Shown here piece by piece: positions 28,963 to 40,208 of a DNA stretch of 64,000 nucleotides. Position numbers and translations under genes: made by a program. This DNA comes from Nucisporomicrobium flavum (lineage in GTDB: Bacteria > Actinomycetota > Actinomycetes > Mycobacteriales > Micromonosporaceae), in NCBI RefSeq assembly GCF_016464385.1, contig NZ_JADMLH010000002.1, positions 591,701 to 655,700 of the forward strand, written 5' to 3'. The notes below the pieces were generated by a model. It saw only the letters and a list, made by a program, of their open reading frames with translations. It was not told the origin of the DNA and made no database searches. Within the stretch, counting starts at the first letter, position 1, and every line of letters starts with the position of its first letter.

Positions 28963-30087
28963 CTACCCGGCGCTGCTGCTGGCCCGCCTCCGTCGCAACC
29001 ACAAGACACCGCCCAGCGCCAGGACCACAACGGCGACTATGCCGCCCGCGACCAGCGGGGTTGAGCTGCTTTTCGACTCGGGCTCGGGGGATGCCGCTTC
29101 GGCGGTGTTCGTCGGCGCGGTGGTGGGCTGTTGTGTGGTCGGAGCGGCGCTCTGACCGTCGGACGCGGGGACTGTTCTGTCACTCAAAGCGGCGACAATG
29201 TTGATGATCCCGTGCCCGTACTCAGGGTCGACCCCGGGTGCGCCCTTGTCGGTGGCCGTGCTTTCGAGCCGTTGCACGACCTCTTCGGCGCTCATATCGG
29301 GATACTTGCTGCGTAGAAGTGCAGCAGCCCCAGAGACGATAGCTGCGGAGTCTGACGTTCCCGTGCCGGTGCGGTACCGGCCGTTCCTGCTTGTACTTTC
29401 GACGTCTTCGCCCGGAGCCATCAAATCCAGGGCGGGGCCGGTGACGGATATGTCCGCCTTCTGGCCGCTTCTGTCCACTGCGCCCACGGCGACGATCGAA
29501 TCCAGCACCGCGGGCGCCGTAACTCCAGCATCGCTGGGCTTGTTGCCCGCGGACGCGACAATGACCACATCGGCGGCGGCGGCCGCTTGCACGGCTGTGA
29601 TCGTCGCTGGGTCGAGCCCTCCGCCCACGGAAATGTTGATGACTTGGGCGCCGTGGGCGATCGCATACCTGATCGCCGGACCTAATTCTGCGTTCCTCGG
29701 TTGCTCGGTGTCGAGGACGCGAATGGGAAGAATCTTTGCGTCAGGGGCGATGCCGAGAGCACCGGCTCCTGACCTTCCGTGGGCGGCGATAAGGCCAGCC
29801 ATCCCAGTCCCGTGCCCAGTTTTGTCCGTCCGACCGCTCCCGCCTTTTTCCACGAAGTCAAATCCGGCGAGGACGCTTCCGGACAGATCGGGATGCCTGC
29901 CCACGCCGGAATCAATGACCGCTACCCTCACCCCCTTGCCGGTGGAGATGCGGTGCGCCGCCGCAATGTCCAACGACTTGAGGTGCCACTGCCTGTCTCG
30001 AATGAAGTCCGCGTGCGCGGAAGTTGCCGGAGCGACGATGCCGACGCTCGCCACCACCACTCCGGCGGCAACGAAGAAACGTCTCAT
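28963..30087 (-). CDS. Mycosin-like S8 subtilase (type VII secretion-associated)
   Basis: Membrane-anchored subtilisin-type protease of 374 residues. A signal peptide (1-26, ending TSAHA) is followed by the peptidase domain with catalytic D59 (VAVIDSG), H92 (GHGTGMAG), oxyanion N182 (ASAGN) and S245 (GTGTSDSAA). A Pro/Thr/Ser linker (305-340) leads to a C-terminal membrane helix (about 345-366) and the basic stop RRRR, as in mycosins. Mycosins sit beside ESX/type VII secretion loci and are needed for secretion. ATG 30087 overlaps the stop of the upstream PPE-like gene (ATGA). No ATPase or channel gene (EccC, EccD) is in this window. Confidence 0.9.
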   Translation of the reverse strand: MRRFFVAAGVVVASVGIVAPATSAHADFIRDRQWHLKSLDIAAAHRISTGKGVRVAVIDSGVGRHPDLSGSVLAGFDFVEKGGSGRTDKTGHGTGMAGLIAAHGRSGAGALGIAPDAKILPIRVLDTEQPRNAELGPAIRYAIAHGAQVINISVGGGLDPATITAVQAAAAADVVIVASAGNKPSDAGVTAPAVLDSIVAVGAVDRSGQKADISVTGPALDLMAPGEDVESTSRNGRYRTGTGTSDSAAIVSGAAALLRSKYPDMSAEEVVQRLESTATDKGAPGVDPEYGHGIINIVAALSDRTVPASDGQSAAPTTQQPTTAPTNTAEAASPEPESKSSSTPLVAGGIVAVVVLALGGVLWLRRRRASSSAG

Positions 30088-31505
30088 CTGGCAATGCCGA
30101 TAGCGGGACCTGGATCAATAGGGCCCGGTTCGCCTGGCGGAAGCACTACTGGATCAACCCCCTGATCCGTGGCCCAGGGATTATCCCGATCCCATTGCGT
30201 GTGCTCAGAGCGGTCGTCCGAAGCCCTGCGGGCCGCTCGGGACGACGGCTGGGCCACGACATGTGAAGCGGACGTCGATCCGATAGGCCGGCCGGCTGAA
30301 CGGACCCTGTTAGCGCCGGCTCCTTCCTGGCCGATAACGCCGCCGACCGGATTGACGCGACCGCCCCCGAGAGCGCGGCGACCTTGAGTTGTAGCAGGAA
30401 TTTGACCGATGGTGCCGCTACCTGGAGTTGCCCCGATGACGCCGCCGGAAGGCATTGCCGCGCGGCCGGTCGGAATGCCGCTGCCGACCCGCATCGCGCC
30501 CTCGGGCAACCGACCGCCACCGGACGCCGAGCCAACTGGGCTTCTCGGGCCGCTCGTCGTATTAGGTGCGATAACTCCTGGAATTGCGCCGACAGAGGTC
30601 GTCGGCGCCGGCGCTGGGCTGACGGTTGACGGGACGAGGGACGTCGGCGGAGTCGCGACAGGGCTGGTTGCCACTCCACCAAGGATTGGGCCTGTCCCCA
30701 CGCCGCCTGTCCCGATGTGGCCGGGGCCCATATGACCCGAGGGCACAGGCGTGATGGCGGATGGGGCGTGTGCCACGCCGTGGGAAGAAGAGGGGCGAGA
30801 GGACGAACTGGAGGATTGCGTTTCCGCACCACCCGGCGGAGGGATGACGGGTGGCGCCGCGAACCCTGAGCCGGATGACGACCCGTCATGATCCCCGCCG
30901 GATTCGTCCTTCGCGATCCGAGCCGGGTTGTACGGCTTGGGCTTCTGCAGGGCGCTCTGTCCACTGATCAGCGTGCTGCTCAGGTCGAACATGATGACCC
31001 GCGCCTGGTTGTTGAGCTGCTCCTGCTGGGTTGACGAGACCGGCGGCAGGGAGATTTTCGGGGGTTCGGTCGGGTCGACCGGCTTGGCGTCCTGTTCCGC
31101 CTGCCAGGCGAGGTTGGCGTTCCTGTTGGCCTCGTACTGGTCGTACAGGGGCTTCAGTTTGTTCCTGGCGAGGCTCAGCGTCAGCGCGACCGTGGAGAAG
31201 GCCGTGTAGTTCGCCGAGGCGGCGTCGTGGGTGGCTTGGAGGTCGGCGATCAGCTTGTCGAGGCGTTCGAGGTAGGCGGCTGCTGCCGGGCTCTTCGACG
31301 GGGGCCAGACCGAGGCGAGGTTGTCGCGGTACATCTGGACCTGGCCGAGGTGGGTGATGGTCAGGTCGGCCGTCTGCCGCCAGCCGGCCACCACGTCGAA
31401 GTGCTTGTCCGTCTCCTGGTCGGCGATGGCCTGCCACATGTAGCGGACGTCCTTCGAGTTCCAGTCCGTGCCGCCGTAGCCGCCGCCTCCGTCTGCGATG
31501 AGCAT
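30084..31505 (-). CDS. PPE-like / WXG-related large protein of the T7-type cassette
   Basis: Protein of 473 residues. The N-terminal 170 residues are predicted to be all-helical (VRYMWQAIADQETDK; MYRDNLASVWPPSKSP; LIADLQATHDAAS; LARNKLKPLYDQYEANRN), in the manner of PPE or LXG-type substrate heads. The remaining 300 residues are a disordered Pro/Gly/Ser/Thr tail with no motif beyond repeated VIG and GS segments. No signal peptide. ATG 31505 overlaps the last base of the upstream small-gene stop, and its own stop overlaps the mycosin start, so the three are translationally coupled. Assignment rests on context and helical pattern, not a clear family match. Confidence 0.7.
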   Translation of the reverse strand: MLIADGGGGYGGTDWNSKDVRYMWQAIADQETDKHFDVVAGWRQTADLTITHLGQVQMYRDNLASVWPPSKSPAAAAYLERLDKLIADLQATHDAASANYTAFSTVALTLSLARNKLKPLYDQYEANRNANLAWQAEQDAKPVDPTEPPKISLPPVSSTQQEQLNNQARVIMFDLSSTLISGQSALQKPKPYNPARIAKDESGGDHDGSSSGSGFAAPPVIPPPGGAETQSSSSSSRPSSSHGVAHAPSAITPVPSGHMGPGHIGTGGVGTGPILGGVATSPVATPPTSLVPSTVSPAPAPTTSVGAIPGVIAPNTTSGPRSPVGSASGGGRLPEGAMRVGSGIPTGRAAMPSGGVIGATPGSGTIGQIPATTQGRRALGGGRVNPVGGVIGQEGAGANRVRSAGRPIGSTSASHVVAQPSSRAARRASDDRSEHTQWDRDNPWATDQGVDPVVLPPGEPGPIDPGPAIGIAR

Positions 31506-31912
31506 CAGCCGTTCTCCGCTTCGCTGTCGCGCGCCGCGGCGGCGGTCGCTTTCGTGAAGGCTGTCTCGACGTCTCCGACCTTGGCGTGCGCGTACGCGTC
31601 GGAGTTGCGGTACTCGTCGCTGATGGACTGGGCGGCGGTGGCGAAGACGTGCGTACCGTCGCGGAAGTTGTACGTGTTGGCCAGGGTCTGGTTCTGGACC
31701 TCGTTGTGCACCTTGAGGAAGCGCTGCAGCTCGGGGATGTGGTCGTTGGCCTCGGGCAGCATCGTCATCATTGATGCGGTGACCCGCTGCAGGTTGGGCT
31801 CGTAGCCTGCTTGGACCTCGTTCGCCAGGGTCTTGGCGAACTCCTCCATCGCCTGGATGTCGGTTTCGATCGAGGCGAAGCTTGTGATGGAGCTGGTTGG
31901 CGGCTCGTGCAT
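31505..31912 (-). CDS. WXG100-like small helical protein with YxxxD motif
   Basis: Protein of 135 residues predicted as two long helices with a central break (LPEANDHIPELQ), without signal peptide. It lacks a canonical WxG turn but contains Y-R-N-S-D in the sequence ISDEYRNSDAYAHA near the C-terminal third, matching the YxxxD/E type VII export signal. It is the first gene of the coupled cassette; ATG 31912 follows GGGAGGG. A likely role is to pair with the helical head of the next protein, as ESX partners do. This is inference from pattern and gene order. Confidence 0.68.
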   Translation of the reverse strand: MHEPPTSSITSFASIETDIQAMEEFAKTLANEVQAGYEPNLQRVTASMMTMLPEANDHIPELQRFLKVHNEVQNQTLANTYNFRDGTHVFATAAQSISDEYRNSDAYAHAKVGDVETAFTKATAAAARDSEAENG

Positions 31913-32033
31913 GACGCCTGGGCCCTCCCCCGAGAGTGCGCGAAATCTTCCGCGAGACTAGTCGGTGACGGCCGGTGTTCTCGACCCCGTGCCCGGGTCT
32001 GTGGACAGACGGCCGTCTATCCACCAGCCTCGC

Positions 32034-32231
32034 TCACCGCGGCAAGCCCGAGTCCCGCCACGAGCCCTTTCCGGCGCTCGGCCGGGCACTACGTGTCCAA
32101 GCCGTTGTCGATGGCTTCGGGGTGTCGGCATCCGTACCCGTGTATCGGCTGGCCAGGGCTCCGACCAGGGCTGCCAGCTCTTCCGGGGTCGGCTCGCCGC
32201 GCACCACGCTGACCAGCGGTTCCTCTTCCAT
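32034..32231 (-). CDS. accE: Acyl-CoA carboxylase epsilon subunit
   Basis: Protein of 65 residues matching AccE, the small accessory subunit that stimulates actinobacterial acyl-CoA carboxylases by binding the AccA-AccD complex. The N-terminal block VVRGEPTPEELAALVGAL is the family signature; the variable middle is followed by a C-terminal WRDSGLPR, comparable with the usual W-x-x-S-x-x-P ending. It normally lies directly beside accD, but here accD is 6 kb away with kinase 2 and two M50 genes between. ATG 32231 is divergent from kinase 2. Confidence 0.85.
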   Translation of the reverse strand: MEEEPLVSVVRGEPTPEELAALVGALASRYTGTDADTPKPSTTAWTRSARPSAGKGSWRDSGLPR

Positions 32232-32333
32232 TGATCAAGCCTACGACCGTACCGGCGGGTATGCGGTGACACGCGTCCCACACTCGGCTGATCGATTCGC
32301 TGCGGCTCGACATGACCGGGTATTTTCTGCGTG

Positions 32334-36137
<3,804 letters not shown>

Positions 36138-36199
36138 ACCGGGTGCATGAGCCCTCACGTGAATGGGTAGTCATCGTGAACCATCACTGGAGGTGCACG

Positions 36200-36412
36200 A
36201 TGTTTCGCCGACACGGGAGCAAGCCCACCATCGCGCTGTGGATGCTCGTCGCGCTCGCTGACATCGCCATCCTCGTGGCGGCCGTGGGCATGGTGACCTT
36301 CGCGCTGGCCGCCGCCGGGGCGATGCTCGTAGCAGGTGCCGCCGTCGGCGCCTGGCAGCTGCAACGGCGCACCCAAGCAGACCCATCCCCAGCCTTGCGC
36401 CGCCGCGCCTGA
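36200..36412 (+). CDS. Small two-helix membrane protein
   Basis: Protein of 70 residues: basic N-terminus FRRHGSK, then two hydrophobic segments (about 10-29, TIALWMLVALADIAILVA; 32-53) and a charged C-terminus with RRRA. No family recognised. ATG 36200 has an excellent ribosome site (GGAGGTG, 4 bp spacing), which argues strongly for this start over the upstream extension to 36134. It lies 62 bp after kinase 2 on the same strand and may be cotranscribed. Confidence 0.7.
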   Translation: MFRRHGSKPTIALWMLVALADIAILVAAVGMVTFALAAAGAMLVAGAAVGAWQLQRRTQADPSPALRRRA

Positions 36413-36475
36413 GGAAAACGCCGCCCGCATCACATCACGCGCGCGGCGTGGAGCTTTCGGCGTTCTGCGAGAGCA

Positions 36476-36587
36476 CCGCGCTCTGCGCAAGACGGCCGCC
36501 GACCGTGAGCGAGCCGCGCTCTGCGCAAGACGGCCGCGGACCGTGAGCGGGCCCGCCCTGCGCGAGACGGCCCGTGGCGTGAGGAAG
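36476..36587. repeat. 38-bp tandem repeat, about three copies
   Basis: Copies at 36476-36513 and 36514-36551 differ at only two positions; a third, diverged copy follows to about 36587. The shared core includes CTCTGCGCAAGACGGCCG and ACCGTGAGCG. The array lies in the 296-bp gap between the small membrane protein and the first M50 gene, where no coding frame is supported. Confidence 0.85.
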
Positions 36588-36708
36588 CCGTGCGTGGAGA
36601 GCCAGCGCAGCCTCAGGAGCGGAGACCCGCGCCGCGCGATGTCGTGCTCGGCTGATTCACAGGTTGCTGTGCGGCTGTACCGGCGTTGATCCGCTACGCT
36701 CGCGGGCT

Positions 36709-37452
36709 GTGGCGATCGACTCGGTGACTGACGTGTGGGACACCCTGCTCAGCGCCCAACCTGACCCTCCCCGGACGCTCGTGCTGGTCACCGCGGTGAT
36801 CGCGCTTGCGGTTGTGGCTTTTCGGCCGGTGTGGCGGATCGCCCGGAATGCGATCACCATCGCGCACGAAGGTGGTCATGCCCTGGCCGCGCTGCTCACC
36901 GGGCGTAAGTTGCGGGGCATCCGCCTCGAGTTCGACACGTCGGGGCTGACGTTGTCGGCCGGGCGGCCGACCGGGCCGGGCATGATCTTCACGCTGCTTG
37001 CCGGGTACGTCGCCCCGTCGCTGATCGGGCTCGCGGGCGCATGGCTGCTCGGCGGGAACCGGATCACGTTGCTGCTGTGGGTGGCCGTCGTGCTGCTGCT
37101 GCTCATGCTCATCAACATCCGCAATGTTTTCGGTGTGGTGTCCGTCCTGGTCACCGGCGTGATCGTCTTCGCCGTGTCGTGGTCGGCGTCGCCGCAGGTG
37201 CAGTCGCTGTTCGCGTACGTGGGGGTGTGGTTCCTGCTGATCGGTGGGGTCCGCCCGGTGTTCGAGCTGCAGTCGCTGCGCAGCCGGGGGCGGATGCCCG
37301 AGTCGGATGCGGATCAGCTGGCCGGGCTCACCCACGTACCGGCGCTGTTCTGGGTCGGCCTTTTCCTGATCGTCGACGTCGCGGCGCTGGTGATCGGCAC
37401 GTTCCTGCTGGCCGGGCAGTGGTTGCCGGACCTGGCCACTTCGAGTAGCTGA
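36709..37452 (+). CDS. M50-type membrane metalloprotease 1
   Basis: Integral membrane protein of 247 residues with about six helices. The zinc motif H53-E54-G-G-H57 sits in a membrane segment (NAITIAHEGGHALAALL), and INIRNVFGVVSVL further on is in the region expected to give the third ligand. This matches the M50B-like (peptidase M50B) group of intramembrane site-2-type proteases. Substrate unknown. GTG 36709 gives the best codon bias. A paralogue follows 65 bp downstream with the same motifs, so this is a tandem duplication that has diverged. Confidence 0.82.
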   Translation: MAIDSVTDVWDTLLSAQPDPPRTLVLVTAVIALAVVAFRPVWRIARNAITIAHEGGHALAALLTGRKLRGIRLEFDTSGLTLSAGRPTGPGMIFTLLAGYVAPSLIGLAGAWLLGGNRITLLLWVAVVLLLLMLINIRNVFGVVSVLVTGVIVFAVSWSASPQVQSLFAYVGVWFLLIGGVRPVFELQSLRSRGRMPESDADQLAGLTHVPALFWVGLFLIVDVAALVIGTFLLAGQWLPDLATSSS

Positions 37453-37517
37453 ACGGCAACACTTTGAGTATGCCGCGGTGATGCGCGTCACCCGAGGTGG
37501 TCGATAGCTTCCACCGC

Positions 37518-38174
37518 ATGGCTGCTGACCTGGGCATGGCCTGGAGTACCGGCGTCGTGGCATTCGTCGCGGCCGTGCCGCTGTGGCGGTACACGACGAA
37601 CGCGATCACCATCGCGCACGAGGGCGGTCACGCCATCTTCGGCTGGTTGTTCGGCTCGGCCGTGAAGCACGTCAAGATCTTCCACGCCGGCGCAGGCGAG
37701 ATGCTCCCCGGCGCCGAGAACTGGCTGTCGCGGTTCATGTCGCTGGTCGCCGGCTACCTGGGGCCGTCCATCTTCGGCTTCGGCGGCGTACAACTGCTCA
37801 TCCACGACGCCGACCCACGATCGGTGCTGTTCCTCAGCCTCTTGTTCCTCGCCGGCGTACTGATCATGACGCGAAACCTGTTCGGCGTCTTCGTCATCCT
37901 CTCCGTCGGCACGATGCTGTGGGTGGTCGCGATGCGGTCGACGGAGTCGGTGCAGCTCGTCTTCTCGCACGTCTGGGTGTGGTTCCTGCTGATGGGCGGC
38001 GCGCGGCAGGTGCCGGAGCTGTTCTGGTCGATGCACACCGACCCGATGACCGACGCGGGCCTGCTGCAGAAGCACACGCTGATCGGCGACGTGGTGTGGC
38101 TGTTCGTCTTCTGGCTCCTTTCGCTGGGCGCACTGGTCTACGGGGGCGCCCTCCTCCTGCGCCACGGCGCGTGA
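37518..38174 (+). CDS. M50-type membrane metalloprotease 2
   Basis: Membrane protein of 218 residues, paralogue of the previous gene. H34-E35-G-G-H38 lies in NAITIAHEGGHAIFG, identical over nine residues to the first copy, and IMTRNLFGVFVIL corresponds to the NIRNVFG region there. VWVWFLLMGGARQVPELF matches VGVWFLLIGGVRPVFEL of copy 1. ATG 37518 was chosen over the upstream GTG 37497 because the hydrophobic N-terminus begins there. Convergent with accD. Probably cleaves a membrane-bound substrate together with, or in competition with, its twin. Confidence 0.82.
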   Translation: MAADLGMAWSTGVVAFVAAVPLWRYTTNAITIAHEGGHAIFGWLFGSAVKHVKIFHAGAGEMLPGAENWLSRFMSLVAGYLGPSIFGFGGVQLLIHDADPRSVLFLSLLFLAGVLIMTRNLFGVFVILSVGTMLWVVAMRSTESVQLVFSHVWVWFLLMGGARQVPELFWSMHTDPMTDAGLLQKHTLIGDVVWLFVFWLLSLGALVYGGALLLRHGA

Positions 38175-38281
38175 GGCTCAGCGTGCTTCCCTGACGCGCT
38201 GACCTCTTTCGCGGCCCGACGGGGGTGTGAGGGCCGGCGCGACTCTCTGCCGCGTCGGTGACGCCTTGAGGCGGCGGCTTC

Positions 38282-39868
<1,587 letters not shown>

Positions 39869-40208
39869 TGTCCTGCGCCTCCACTCGCCCGCGGACGATC
39901 GCTGTCCTCGGTGCGCTGTCCCATGACCCGCGTTTGTGTGCGGGCTGTGTCTCTGCCGTCCGGCGCGGCACGGGCCTGTCGTGCCATGCCGGGTGATCGT
40001 ATCCATCGGCGTGGGCTCTCGGCGGGTGTGCGGCCCGGGCTGTGGATAACGCGGCTGCGGCGACACCGGGGCTGTGGATAACGGGGAGGCTGCGGGTTCG
40101 GGTCTGCCAAGGTGGCGGCATGAGAAACGCCTTCAACACACGGCCACGGTCCGGGCGACGTCGAACCGGGTGCGTTTCGTTCCTAATGCACCATTCGTTA
40201 CAACCCCC
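39869..40208. other. Intergenic region with two DnaA-box 9-mers
   Basis: 340 bp between the accD start and the repeat-rich gene. Two exact TGTGGATAA 9-mers (reverse of TTATCCACA) lie at 40041-40049 and 40073-40081, within longer imperfect direct repeats (CGGGCTGTGGATAACG). No coding frame with normal codon bias is present before 40209. Confidence 0.6.

Noticed and set aside
40035..40095. Chromosomal replication origin
   Set aside because: Only two DnaA boxes and no dnaA, dnaN, rpmH or gyrase genes nearby; oriC of this group has many boxes.
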